Numbered from the stretch's first letter, positions 16,577-25,482 are shown. The stretch: DNA of 64,000 nucleotides from Nitratireductor sp. ZSWI3 (GCF_024655565.1 NZ_JANKOF010000002.1:62001-126000), one strand, 5' to 3'. Notes: generated from the letters alone by a model not told the origin. Numbers and translations: made by a program.

Positions 16577-17752
16577 TTAACCGGCGGACTGCCTCATCGC
16601 CAGCATCGCGATCGCGGTGGCGCTCGCCAGGCAGGCACAGGCGATGAAGGGCAGCAGCGGCCACAGCGCAAAGGCATAGCCGCCGGCCAGGGCCCCCGCC
16701 CCCTGCCCCAGCACATGGGCGCTCGCCATCCAGCCGGCGCCCGCGCCCTGCTCTTCCGGTTCAAGCCGGGAAACGAGCCAGGCGAGATAAGCCGGCGAAG
16801 CGAGTGCAACGCCGATGCCGCCGAGCACCAGTCCCGCGGCACAAGCGACGAGGTTGCCGCTTGCCGCGGCAATCCCGGCACCGAAAGCCAGCAAGCCGGC
16901 GCCGAAGACGACGTTCGATTTGCGGCCGAAGGGAAGGCGCGGAACCGCCATGACCTGCACGAGGATCATGACCATGGCGACGAGGGCCAGGATCAGCCCC
17001 GTTGCAGCGGTCGCCGAAACCGCCGCAACGCCGAATCTTGCCTGAAGATACGGACCCAGGATCATCTGCACCTGGCCGAACCCCATGGTGAGGCAGAAGC
17101 CGGCCGCGAGAAAGGGCAGCATGCCGCGCGTCGGGCGCATGCGGCGGCTTCCGCCGGTCTGCCGATGCCTCTCACCGCCGCCGGGCGCGAGAAGGAGCGT
17201 GATCGGGCTCAGCACGAGAAGCAGGAACGGAAGGGGAGCGGCGAGGCTCGCCGTCATTGCAGCAGTGGCGCCCAGGATGCGCCCGCTGCCCAGCCCGGCG
17301 CTGAGCAGGGCGAGCAAGGACTGCCGCTCGCTATCGTGGGCCTCGCGCGCGACCCAGGCCTGGGCGGTCGGCATCACCCCCGATGCGCCCAGACCGTAAA
17401 CGACCCGCGAGGCGGCAAGGAGCCAGAGGGCGGCAAGCGGAGCGAGCGGTTGAGCCCAGACCAGACCGGCAAGCACGAGCTGACCGACGAGCAGGAGCAA
17501 TCCCAGAGCCCGCAGCACCGAGCCTTGACTGAACCCTGTGCCATGCCCGCCGATAAGCGGTGCGCCGAAGACGAAGGCGAGCGCACCCGCCGCCACGGCA
17601 AAACCGATCTCTCCCGTACCAAGGCCGGTTCGCGTGGCGATCAGCGGCACCAGCGCCGCAAAAGCGGACTGGCCAAACCCGACCGTCGAGACCGCCGGAG
17701 CAAGCCGCCTCGCAAGCGATCGAACCGGTCGCGCGTTCACCATTCTCATCAT
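16577..17752 (-). CDS. MFS transporter, probable siderophore exporter
   Basis: A 391-residue twelve-helix MFS protein. TM1-TM2 loop reads FGAPLIGGHGTGFS in place of the classical drug-transporter motif, and VVYGLGASGVMPTAQAWVAR is in the TM4-5 region, as in YceE/IucE-like exporters. It is convergent with the importer (11-base gap) and divergent from the biosynthetic operon across 114 bases. In aerobactin and rhizobactin loci an MFS exporter often occupies such a place. Export of the newly made siderophore is inferred from context. The start may be any of three Met codons within the first four residues. Confidence 0.82.
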   Translation of the reverse strand: MMRMVNARPVRSLARRLAPAVSTVGFGQSAFAALVPLIATRTGLGTGEIGFAVAAGALAFVFGAPLIGGHGTGFSQGSVLRALGLLLLVGQLVLAGLVWAQPLAPLAALWLLAASRVVYGLGASGVMPTAQAWVAREAHDSERQSLLALLSAGLGSGRILGATAAMTASLAAPLPFLLLVLSPITLLLAPGGGERHRQTGGSRRMRPTRGMLPFLAAGFCLTMGFGQVQMILGPYLQARFGVAAVSATAATGLILALVAMVMILVQVMAVPRLPFGRKSNVVFGAGLLAFGAGIAAASGNLVACAAGLVLGGIGVALASPAYLAWLVSRLEPEEQGAGAGWMASAHVLGQGAGALAGGYAFALWPLLPFIACACLASATAIAMLAMRQSAG

Positions 17753-17866
17753 CCTTCACAACACCAGATAAAATTATCTATATATAAAATATAACTGACA
17801 CAAAATGCAATTATCTATTTCATAAAGACTTATTTATACTTAAATCGAGGAATAGAGGGAATAGAA
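17753..17866. promoter_or_regulatory. AT-rich divergent promoter region of siderophore operon
   Basis: 114 bases, far richer in A+T than surroundings, between the exporter and the biosynthetic operon. It contains an inverted repeat AGATAA-AA-TTATCT (17766-17779) and a second TTATCT at 17811-17816. A near match to the IRO pattern (CAA-N9-TCA, 17808-17822) is present, but no perfect one. Iron control is likely by context; the exact operator is not resolved. Confidence 0.45.
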
Positions 17867-19633
17867 ATGCTAAACTCAGGCACAGACATGTACAGCCCTG
17901 CGACAAGCCGCTTCCTCAACGCCTTGATCCGCGAGTGGAGCGGCTGGAGCCTGTCGGAGGAAGCGGGCGCTTCGCTCGGCACGGACAATGCCATGCTGCG
18001 GCTTTCGCTGCCTGCCTCCCACGCGGAAGTTCGCGTGCCGATCCTCCATGTTTCGAAGACCGGCTATCATTCCTTTGCCTTTCCCATGCAGATCGACCGC
18101 GGCCATGGCGACCTGCGACCGGTCACCTTGCCCGGGCTTGTCACATTGCTGCTCGGCGAGAAGACGCTTGCCGATCGTTCCTCGCCCGCCGCACGGATGA
18201 CCTTTCTGCGTCGCGTGCTCGACAGCGCCGAGGCCATCGCAAAGATCGCCGAGATATCCCGTGACGAGCGTCCTTTTGCGGCGGGTGATCCCACTTTCAT
18301 CGAGGCCGAGAAGGCGCTGCGTTTCGGCCATGCTGTGCATCCCTCGCCGCGCAGCCGCGACGAATTCACGGGCGAGGATTCGCGGCGCTACGGACCGGAA
18401 TACGGCAACGGCTTCCACCTGCGCTGGTGGGCCGTGGAGCCGCAACTCCTCGTCGGAGAGAGTGCCACCGCCATCTCACCGACGGAGGCCGTCGCCGCGC
18501 TCACCGGCGGCGACACGTCACTGGTCGCGCGCGCTGCGGCGACCGGCAAGGCGCTCCTGCCGCTGCATCCGTGGCAGGCCGCGCGGCTGATGGAAGACCC
18601 GTTCTTCGACCGGCTGATGCGGGAATCGCACCTTGTCGATCTTGGCCTCGGCGGCCCCGTCTGGCGTGCCACAAGCTCGCTCAGGACTGTCTATTCGGCG
18701 CAGGTGCCGTGGATGCTGAAGTTCTCGCTCAGCCTGCGCCTCACCAATTCGCGCCGTATCGTGGAAGCGCGCGAATGCTCCCGCGGGCTTGCCATTCACC
18801 GCCTGCTGTCCGGCCCGCTCGGCAAGGCCCTGAAGGCGAGGTGTCCGGACTTCGAGGTCCTCGGCGAGCCCGTGTGGCTCGCCCTGCGCGCGCCGGGCGC
18901 GGGGATCGTTCAGGAAACCGCCGTTGTCTTCCGTGAAAACCCCTTCGAGGGCACGGATCAGCCGCCGGCGGCGGTGCTCGCGGCTCTGTGCGAGCGGCAC
19001 CCCGACGAGCGCGGCAGCCATCTCGCCGACCTCGTCCGCCGCATCGCAAAGCGTTCCGGCGAAACGGAGCAGAAAGTGGCCGAGGATTGGTTCGGGCGCT
19101 TCCTGAAGATCGCCGTCGAGCCCTTCCTCATTGCCCAGGGAAGCTTCGGTCTGCTCTTCGGCGCGCATCAGCAGAACCTCGTGCTTGGCCTCAAGGACGG
19201 CTGGCCGGAGCGACTTTATTTCAGGGATTGCCAGGGGACCGGCTATCTCGAGGAGTTCCTGCCAAGCCTGCGCAAGCATCTGCCGGAGGTCGGCTCCGCG
19301 ACCGACCACGTGTTCGATCGCGAGGAAGCGGCCAGGCTCGTCGGCTACTATCTCTTCGTCAACGGCGCCTTCGCCGTGGTTGGTGCGCTGGGTGCGGCGC
19401 GCCTTGCCGAAGAAGACCGGTTGACCGGTCTCTTCCGCGCCTTCCTCGAGCGCCTTGCCTTGCGGGTCGAGGATCGGACCTGCCTCGACTACCTGCTTTC
19501 CTCGCCCACCCTCGCGGCCAAGGGCAACTTCATGCTCTCGCTCGGCAACGTCAACGAGAACACCGAGGTGACCGATCCGTTGGCCGGCTACGTCCAGCTC
19601 CCCAACCCGCTCTCCCGAAAGGCTACCCCATGA
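17867..19633 (+). CDS. NIS siderophore synthetase, IucA/RhbC-like
   Basis: A 588-residue IucA/IucC-family enzyme that condenses citrate with an N6-acyl-N6-hydroxy amine using ATP. Family marks: TFIEAEKALRFGHAVHPSPRSR, LLPLHPWQAARLM, KFSLSLRLTNSRR, and in the FhuF-like C-terminal region FGAHQQNLVLGLKDGWPERLYFRDCQGTGYLEE. ATG 17867 has AGAGGGA seven bases upstream. The order that follows (acetyltransferase, second synthetase, lysine monooxygenase) is that of iucA-iucB-iucC-iucD. The stop overlaps the next start by four bases. Confidence 0.92.
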   Translation: MLNSGTDMYSPATSRFLNALIREWSGWSLSEEAGASLGTDNAMLRLSLPASHAEVRVPILHVSKTGYHSFAFPMQIDRGHGDLRPVTLPGLVTLLLGEKTLADRSSPAARMTFLRRVLDSAEAIAKIAEISRDERPFAAGDPTFIEAEKALRFGHAVHPSPRSRDEFTGEDSRRYGPEYGNGFHLRWWAVEPQLLVGESATAISPTEAVAALTGGDTSLVARAAATGKALLPLHPWQAARLMEDPFFDRLMRESHLVDLGLGGPVWRATSSLRTVYSAQVPWMLKFSLSLRLTNSRRIVEARECSRGLAIHRLLSGPLGKALKARCPDFEVLGEPVWLALRAPGAGIVQETAVVFRENPFEGTDQPPAAVLAALCERHPDERGSHLADLVRRIAKRSGETEQKVAEDWFGRFLKIAVEPFLIAQGSFGLLFGAHQQNLVLGLKDGWPERLYFRDCQGTGYLEEFLPSLRKHLPEVGSATDHVFDREEAARLVGYYLFVNGAFAVVGALGAARLAEEDRLTGLFRAFLERLALRVEDRTCLDYLLSSPTLAAKGNFMLSLGNVNENTEVTDPLAGYVQLPNPLSRKATP

Positions 19634-20706
19634 CCGCACAGCCCGCAAACCGCGACTTCACCCGCGCCGGCACCCTTCAGCCGATGCAGGCGCGGGACGT
19701 CACCCGGCATTTTCCGGCCAGTGGCGGCCACCTTGCCGCACGGCTCGAGCGCGACGGCATCCTGACCCTGACCGGACGAGGCGGAGAGACGATCGCAACC
19801 GCACGGCTTGTCCAGGCGAGGGACGATCGCGCCGCCCTTGCGGATGTGCGGCTTTCACCAGCGCGCGCCGATGGCGCCCATCTGCTCGCCGCGCTCGTCG
19901 ATGCCGTGTTCCTGCGGCTCCCTAGCGTGACGAGCATCGGCCTGCCGGCAGCAAAGCAGGTTCCGCCGGTTGCGGCCCTTGCCACGGAGAGCGACGGCGA
20001 GGTGGCGATCGTCCGGCGCTCGGCCTTCCGGCAGCTACCGCTGCTGTGGCGGCACCAGCGAGCGCATGTCACCTACCCCCTGCTGCGATCGGCGATCGGC
20101 CCGCAAGACAGGCTGCCGCCGCTGCGCCCGCCCCGGCCCGACGGCCTGATGTATGAGCGATGGCTGGCAGAGCTCGGCCTGACGGTTTCGTTGAGGCCAA
20201 TCGACCGGCGCTCCGACCTCCCCCTCTTCCACCACTGGATGAACCAGGGGCGCGTCGCCTATTTCTGGGAGCTCGCCAAAACCGAGGAAGAGCTTGATGC
20301 CTATCTTGCGGAGCAGGAGGCCGATCCGCATATTTTCGGCGTCATCGCCAGCTTCGACGGTGAGCCCACCGGCTATTTCGAGTTCTACTGGGCCAAGGAA
20401 GACCGGCTCGGCCCCTACTATGAGCACGAGGATTTCGACCGCGGCTGGCACGGGCTGATCGGCAATCCGCGCCATCTCGGACGGCCCAAGACGCTGGCAC
20501 TGTTCCGCTCGGTCACGCACTATCTCTTCCTCGACGATCCGCGCACCCGGCGCATCATGGGCGAGCCCCGCGCCTCGCATCAGAAGATGCTGAGCTACGC
20601 CGCCGACGCGGCCTATGAAAAGCTCAAGGAGTTCGACTTCCCGCACAAGCGCGCCGCGCTCGTTTGCTGCGAACGCGAACGCTTTTTCCGCGAGGTGCCG
20701 CTGTGA
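19630..20706 (+). CDS. Siderophore hydroxylamine acetyltransferase, IucB/RhbD-like (GNAT)
   Basis: A 358-residue protein. The C-terminal half (about 170-355) is the RimJ/IucB-type acetyltransferase domain: LPLFHHWMNQGRVAYFWELA, IFGVIASFDGEPTGYFEFYWAKEDRLGPYY, GWHGLIGNPRHLGRPKTLALFRSVTHYLFLDDPRTRRIMGEPRASH. It acetylates the N6-hydroxy amine before condensation with citrate. The N-terminal half is an extra domain common in this group. ATG 19630 overlaps the TGA of iucA, and TGA overlaps the next ATG. A longer upstream frame inside iucA is not coding. Confidence 0.9.
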   Translation: MTAQPANRDFTRAGTLQPMQARDVTRHFPASGGHLAARLERDGILTLTGRGGETIATARLVQARDDRAALADVRLSPARADGAHLLAALVDAVFLRLPSVTSIGLPAAKQVPPVAALATESDGEVAIVRRSAFRQLPLLWRHQRAHVTYPLLRSAIGPQDRLPPLRPPRPDGLMYERWLAELGLTVSLRPIDRRSDLPLFHHWMNQGRVAYFWELAKTEEELDAYLAEQEADPHIFGVIASFDGEPTGYFEFYWAKEDRLGPYYEHEDFDRGWHGLIGNPRHLGRPKTLALFRSVTHYLFLDDPRTRRIMGEPRASHQKMLSYAADAAYEKLKEFDFPHKRAALVCCERERFFREVPL

Positions 20707-22541
20707 TGCTCGGCCCCATGCCGGAAGAGCAGCGGATCGACGCCGCGACATGGGCACTGGTCAACCGCGCTGCCGTCGCAAAGGCGATCTCCGAGCTCAC
20801 CTATGAGGAAGCGCTTTCGCCCGTCGCGCTCGATGCGGCGCAGACGCGATGGGAGCTTCGGCTCGAATCGGGTATCTGCTATCGCTTCGAGGCGGTGCGC
20901 CGCATCTGGGGCCAGCTCGCCATCCGCCCCGAGAGCCTTACGCGTGGAACGGACGAAAGGCGCGTCGACGACGCGGTCGGCTTCTTCCTCGATGCGCGCC
21001 AGGCGCTCGACATCTCGCCGGCCACGTTCTGCACCTATGCCAAGGAGCTCTACAACACGCTGATGGCGGATGCCCGCATTACGGCGGAGCGCGCCGGCTA
21101 TTCGGCGGACGAACTGGCATCCCTGCCGGACACGGCGCTTCAACGCCTGCTGGACGGACATCCGAAGGCGCCCGCCAACAAGGGCCGCCTCGGCTGGGGG
21201 CTGCGCGATTTCGAAGACCATGCTCCCGAATTCGGTCGCGGGATCCGGCTCTTCTGGCTGGCCGCGGCCCGATCCAGCATCGCACTGTCTGTGGATCCGC
21301 AGGTGAGCGAGGACACGCTGCTGGAAGCCGCCCTCGACGGGAAGGAACAGGCCCGCTTCAGCAAGGCCCTTGCGCAGGCGGGCGTCTCCTCCGCGACCCA
21401 TTTCGCCCTGCCCGTCCATCCCTGGCAGTGGCAAGCGCAGATCGCCGCGCAATATGCCGGCGAAGTCGCCGCCGGAAGGCTGATCCCGATGGGTGTGTTC
21501 GGTGACCCGTTCATTCCCCAGCAATCGCTGCGCACGCTTGCCAATGCGCGCCGCCCGGAAGCATTGCACGTCAAGCTGCCGCTCTCCATCCTCAACACCT
21601 CGGCCTGGCGCGGCGTCCCCGGAAAATACATGGGCATCGGCCCCGCCTTCTCCCGCTGGCTCGACGAGACGGCGAGGCAAGATCCGGTTTTGCACCGGCT
21701 CCGGGTGCTCCGCGAGGTGGCCGGCGCCTTCTATCCGCATCCCCATTACGAGCGCGTGCCCGATGCGCCCTATCAGTTCTGCGAGATGCTCGGCGCGATC
21801 TGGCGCGAAAGCCCGGAGCTCGGCCTGCCCGACGGGCATCGGCCCATGATGATGGGCGCGCTCGCCCAACGCGATGCGGCCGGCCGGCCCGTCGCCAGCG
21901 CCCTGATCGCCCGCTCCGGGCTCAACCATGCCGCCTGGCTCGAGCGCCTCTTCGATGCGGTGGTGGTGCCGCTCTACCACTTCATGTGCCGCTACGGCGT
22001 CGGCTTCATCGCCCACGGGCAGAACGTGACCGTGATCCTCGAAGGCTCCACGCCGACCGGCGTTGCCATCAAGGATTTCCAGGGGGATGCCGATCTCGCC
22101 GATCAGGATTTCGCCGAGCTCACGTCGCTGCCCCACGCGGCGCAGCAGGTGCTGAAACGCCGTCCGCCGGCTCATCTCCTGCAGCATCTGCAGACCGGCC
22201 ACTTCGCGAGCGTGCTGCGCTTCCTCTCGGAGGCTCTGGCCGATGGCGACGGCCTCGATGAACGCGTCTTCTACGCGACCCTTGCCGGGTGCCTGCGCCG
22301 CTACCAGGCCGATCACCCGGACCTTGCCCAGCGTTTTGCCCTCTTCGATCTCTTCAAGCCGAAGATCCCGCGCATCGCCATCAACCGGGTGCGGCTGGCG
22401 ATCGGCTACGGCGACGCCAACGAGCGCCCGGCCCCGGCCCTCGGCAACGCGTTGGACAACCCCCTTCACCTTGCGGAAACGGTCCTTGCCTCCCATGGGG
22501 CCGAACCCCGCCCAGCCATGTCAGGAGCTCCGACACGATGA
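20706..22541 (+). CDS. NIS siderophore synthetase, IucC/RhbF-like
   Basis: A 611-residue IucA/IucC-family synthetase that would add the second acylated hydroxylamine to the citrate intermediate. Motifs: GHPKAPANKGRLG, FALPVHPWQWQAQI, LHVKLPLSILNTSAWRGVPGKY, SGLNHAAWLERLFDAVVVPLYHF, CRYGVGFIAHGQNVTVILEG and IKDFQGD. This is the classical IucC-like pattern, more conserved than the first synthetase. ATG 20706 overlaps the stop of the acetyltransferase, and the next gene starts four bases before this stop. An N-terminal extension of about 25 residues comes before the family core. Confidence 0.93.
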   Translation: MLGPMPEEQRIDAATWALVNRAAVAKAISELTYEEALSPVALDAAQTRWELRLESGICYRFEAVRRIWGQLAIRPESLTRGTDERRVDDAVGFFLDARQALDISPATFCTYAKELYNTLMADARITAERAGYSADELASLPDTALQRLLDGHPKAPANKGRLGWGLRDFEDHAPEFGRGIRLFWLAAARSSIALSVDPQVSEDTLLEAALDGKEQARFSKALAQAGVSSATHFALPVHPWQWQAQIAAQYAGEVAAGRLIPMGVFGDPFIPQQSLRTLANARRPEALHVKLPLSILNTSAWRGVPGKYMGIGPAFSRWLDETARQDPVLHRLRVLREVAGAFYPHPHYERVPDAPYQFCEMLGAIWRESPELGLPDGHRPMMMGALAQRDAAGRPVASALIARSGLNHAAWLERLFDAVVVPLYHFMCRYGVGFIAHGQNVTVILEGSTPTGVAIKDFQGDADLADQDFAELTSLPHAAQQVLKRRPPAHLLQHLQTGHFASVLRFLSEALADGDGLDERVFYATLAGCLRRYQADHPDLAQRFALFDLFKPKIPRIAINRVRLAIGYGDANERPAPALGNALDNPLHLAETVLASHGAEPRPAMSGAPTR

Positions 22542-23881
22542 CGACCATTCACGATCTCGCCGGAATAGGCATCGGCCCGTTCAACCTGAGCCTGGCCGCG
22601 CAGCTCGACTCCATCAGCGGCCTCGACATTCGCTTCTTCGACCGCGCCCCCCGTTTCGATTGGCATCCCGGCATGATGCTGCCCGGCGTGGAGCTGCAAA
22701 CCTCGTTCCTGAAGGACCTCGTCACGGCAACAAACCCGACCAGCCCGTGGTCGTTCGTCTCCTATCTCGTCGCGCACAAGCGCTTCTACGAGTTCCTGAA
22801 TGCCGATTTCGAAGCGGTGCCGCGCCGGGAATTCGCAAGCTATCTCGCCTGGGTCGCGGAAAACCTGCCCGCACTCGACTTCGGCTGCAACGTGCGGGAG
22901 GTGGATTTCGACGGCAGGCACTTCACCTTCGCATTCGATGACGGGGAGAGGCGCCTCGCCCGCAACCTTGCTCTCGGCGTCGGGCTCACACCGCATGTCC
23001 CGGACTGGGCGCGGCCGGCGATCGGAAGCAGGGCGTTTCATTCGTCGGAGACGGCCTGCCGGCTGGGCTGCTCGCAAGGACGGCGTTTCGCCATCGTGGG
23101 CGGCGGGCAAAGCGGGGCAGAGATCGCGCTGCACCTTCTGTCCGCCGCTCCCGCGGGAACCGAGGTTCTGTGGATCAGCCGGCGTTCCAACTTTCAGCCG
23201 CTCGACGATTCCCCGTTTGCCGACGAGCAGTTCACTCCGTCCTATGTCGAGCGCTTCCACGCCCTGACGGAACCGCGCCGGCGCGCCACCGTGGAGCGGC
23301 AGAAGCTCTCCGGCGACGGCATCTCGATGTCGACGCTGCGCAGCCTCTACCGCCGCCTCTACGAGCTCCGTCATCTCGGCGATGGTCCGCACGCCCGGCT
23401 TCTGCCGCATCGCGAGGTGCTGGACCTCGTCCTGGAAGGCGACGAAGCCCGCCTCGTCATGCGCAACGGCTTCGACGGCAGCATCGAGATGGCGAGCGCC
23501 GACACCATCGTTCTGGCAACGGGCTACAACCAGGCGCTTCCGGATTTCATCGCGCCCTTGAAGTCGAAGCTGGCGCTCGGTGAAGACGGCCTCTTCCGCC
23601 TGAACCGCGATTTCTCCGTGAAATGGGACGGACCGGCGGACCGGCGCGTCTTCGCGCTCAATGCCGGTCGCTACACCCATGGCATCGCGGAGCCGCAATT
23701 GAGCCTGATGGCATGGCGCAGCGCGGTGATCGTCAACGCACTTCTGGGCCGCCGGCATTTCGACCTGGAAGAGCGCCCGCCCCTCGTGCGGTGGACGAGT
23801 GAAGACCACCCGGCGCCCGCGACCATGATGTCGGCGCAAGGTCGGAGACCCCCGCCTCCGCCGGTACAGAACCGGGCCTGA
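22538..23881 (+). CDS. L-lysine (or diamine) N6-monooxygenase, IucD/RhbE-like
   Basis: A 447-residue flavoprotein that hydroxylates the terminal amine of the siderophore precursor with FAD, NADPH and oxygen. It has the FAD site GIGIGPFNLSLAAQL, the substrate/FAD block WHPGMMLPGVELQTSFLKDLVTATNPTSPWSFVSYL, the NADPH site IVGGGQSGAEIALHLL and the ATGY-type motif VLATGYNQALPDF. ATG 22538 overlaps the stop of the synthetase. It ends with a low-complexity tail (GRRPPPPPVQNRA). Because no diaminobutyrate aminotransferase or decarboxylase gene is present here, lysine is the more likely substrate than diaminopropane. Confidence 0.93.
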   Translation: MTTIHDLAGIGIGPFNLSLAAQLDSISGLDIRFFDRAPRFDWHPGMMLPGVELQTSFLKDLVTATNPTSPWSFVSYLVAHKRFYEFLNADFEAVPRREFASYLAWVAENLPALDFGCNVREVDFDGRHFTFAFDDGERRLARNLALGVGLTPHVPDWARPAIGSRAFHSSETACRLGCSQGRRFAIVGGGQSGAEIALHLLSAAPAGTEVLWISRRSNFQPLDDSPFADEQFTPSYVERFHALTEPRRRATVERQKLSGDGISMSTLRSLYRRLYELRHLGDGPHARLLPHREVLDLVLEGDEARLVMRNGFDGSIEMASADTIVLATGYNQALPDFIAPLKSKLALGEDGLFRLNRDFSVKWDGPADRRVFALNAGRYTHGIAEPQLSLMAWRSAVIVNALLGRRHFDLEERPPLVRWTSEDHPAPATMMSAQGRRPPPPPVQNRA

Positions 23882-24021
23882 ACCCGCCAAGCCCGCCATG
23901 CGGTTTTTTCCGTCCGAGAGTCGGGAACCGCCGACCTTGTTCGTCCTCAGGCAGCACACACCAATCCGCGAACATCAAGCGCGGCGGCAATCCGCGTGAG
24001 GTCGAAAGAAGGAACGTTACG

Positions 24022-24495
24022 ATGAAGGTCACCCAGCATCTCTGGTTCGAGAAGGACATGGAAGCTGCCATCGACTTCTACACGTCTTTGATCCCCGGCT
24101 CGTCGGTCCACTGGGTATCGGCCGTGCCCGCCGACAATCCGAGCGGCCCTGCAGGCAGCGTCAGGATCGGCTCCTTCACGCTGGGCGACCAGCGCTACAT
24201 GGCCATCGAGGCCGGCCCGCTCGATCCATTCAACCACAGTTTCTCGGTCATGGTGGAATGCGAGACCCAGGCCGACATAGATCGCCTCTGGGACGCCTTG
24301 AAGGAAGGCGGCTCGATCGAGCAATGCGGCTGGCTGAAGGACCGCTGGGGCCTGTCCTGGCAGATCACGCCAAAGCGGCTCGGCGAGCTCATGAACGACC
24401 CCGACCGGGACAAGGCGAAAAGGGTCGCCGAAGCGATGCTCAAGATGGTCAAGCTGGACATAGCCGGGCTGGAGGCGGCCGCTAGAGCGGGATGA
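24022..24495 (+). CDS. PhnB-like VOC (glyoxalase fold) protein
   Basis: A 157-residue protein with the PhnB/3-demethylubiquinone-methyltransferase-like VOC pattern: TQHLWFEKDMEAAIDFYTSLIPGSSV at the start, FTLGDQRYMAIEAGPLDPFNHSFSVMVECETQADIDRLWDALKEGG and CGWLKDRWGLSWQITPKRLGELM. Members are mostly uncharacterised; some bind small ligands without metal. ATG 24022 follows AAGAAGGAA. The stop codon and last few residues (AAARAG) are formed by the first arm of the RIME-like repeat that starts at 24484, so the repeat has probably set the C-terminus. Confidence 0.85.
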   Translation: MKVTQHLWFEKDMEAAIDFYTSLIPGSSVHWVSAVPADNPSGPAGSVRIGSFTLGDQRYMAIEAGPLDPFNHSFSVMVECETQADIDRLWDALKEGGSIEQCGWLKDRWGLSWQITPKRLGELMNDPDRDKAKRVAEAMLKMVKLDIAGLEAAARAG

Positions 24496-24662
24496 GGAAA
24501 AGGGAGAAGCGGTTTTCCGCCCGCATCCCGCTCTGACTTTTTGAATCCGATCGCGTTTATGATCTGGAGCATTTTGCAGTCAGGTGGAATCACCTGACGT
24601 CCGCACAAATGCGGAGAACATAAGAAGGGGAGCGGTTCACCGTTTCCGTGAAACGGTGAACC
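24484..24662. repeat. RIME-like intergenic repeat with four hairpins
   Basis: First hairpin: AGAGCGGGATG (24484-24494) pairs with 24524-24534 and encloses an inner GGAAAA/TTTTCC stem; this matches the rhizobial RIME type. Then perfect hairpins at 24579-24598 (8-bp arms), 24600-24615 (6-bp arms) and 24634-24662 (13-bp arms, 3-base loop). A shorter relative of the second module occurs at 32656-32726 on the other strand. The cluster separates the VOC gene from the convergent TetR gene and could act as a two-way terminator. Confidence 0.75.
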
Positions 24663-24704
24663 GGTCTCAGGACTGAGGGTGACCGGAAAAGGACCCCGCA
24701 AGCC

Positions 24705-25283
24705 TCAGCGCTTGCGCAACCCGTCGACAAAGACGTCGACGAGGCGCAGGGCGGTCGGCTGCCAGTCGACCGTGCCTTGCGAGTAGAAAATGCCGACCAG
24801 GGTGCGCAGCAGGTCTTCCGGCGAAATGTCCGAGCGGATCTCGCCCGCCGCCACGGCACGATCGAGCAGCAGGCCGATTGCGCCTGTCATGCGCTCGAAC
24901 GAATAGGCCTTGAGGTCGGACGAGCCGTGCGCGACGAGCTGCAGAGCCTCGATCATGCCCTTCTTGGTCGCCACGAGGCGGACATTCGCCTGCAGCCATT
25001 TCCGCAGCGCCTCGACTGTGTCGGTCTCCTGCGCGAGCTGCTCGGCGAGATCGCCAAGAAGATCGACCTCATGCCGATAGACGGCCTCGAACAGAGCCTC
25101 CCGCGTCGGAAAATGCCGGTAGAGCGTGCCGATGCCGACGCCGGCCTCGCGCGCAACGGCTTCCAGGCTTGCCTGCGGGCCGCCGGCGCTGAAGATCTGG
25201 GTCGCCGCCTCAAGCAGCCGCTCACGGTTGCGGATCGAATCCGCACGCGGCCGACGGCTGGCTTTTTCACTTTTCGATCCCAT
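24705..25283 (-). CDS. TetR-family repressor of the adjacent molybdenum oxidoreductase operon
   Basis: A 192-residue regulator. The N-terminal HTH is clear (NRERLLEAATQIFSAGGPQASLEAVAREAGVGIGTLYRHFPTREALFEAVYRHEV) and the C-terminal part has the common SbtR-like layout. A start at 25325 would add 14 residues, but that codon sits inside the inverted repeat 25316-25332, so I prefer ATG 25283. It faces the three-gene oxidoreductase operon, and the operator lies in that operon's promoter, so it should repress both until an aldehyde or aromatic ligand binds. Confidence 0.88.
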   Translation of the reverse strand: MGSKSEKASRRPRADSIRNRERLLEAATQIFSAGGPQASLEAVAREAGVGIGTLYRHFPTREALFEAVYRHEVDLLGDLAEQLAQETDTVEALRKWLQANVRLVATKKGMIEALQLVAHGSSDLKAYSFERMTGAIGLLLDRAVAAGEIRSDISPEDLLRTLVGIFYSQGTVDWQPTALRLVDVFVDGLRKR

Positions 25284-25308
25284 TTTCTTCAACAGCGCTC
25301 TTTGCCCC

Positions 25309-25337
25309 TTGATAAACGGAGGCATCCTCCGTATAAA
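25309..25337 (+). promoter_or_regulatory. Sigma-70-like promoter with TetR operator in its spacer
   Basis: TTGATA (25309-25314), 17-base spacer, TATAAA (25332-25337): close to the housekeeping consensus and pointing at the oxidoreductase operon. The spacer holds ACGGAGG-CAT-CCTCCGT (25316-25332), an inverted repeat with 7-bp arms, which a bound TetR dimer would cover so as to exclude polymerase. Confidence 0.7.
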
Positions 25338-25482
25338 TAGTTCGTCACCGGGAAATGCTCACAAACGCATTTTGCCGGTCGGGGCCGACGGACCGTTCGC
25401 GTCGATTTCTCTCCGCGCCCTTTCTCCTCAACCGCCCCGGCGGTTCCGATCCATACATCACAATCACTGAATGGGGTACCAT

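Noticed and set aside
15497-17794. 765-codon plus-strand frame across the two MFS genes
   Set aside because: Runs through the importer in another frame and antisense to the exporter; both of those have clear membrane-helix patterns.
23882-24021. T-rich run after the monooxygenase gene as a terminator
   Set aside because: GGTTTTTTCC is present, but no stable stem precedes it; not strong enough to annotate.
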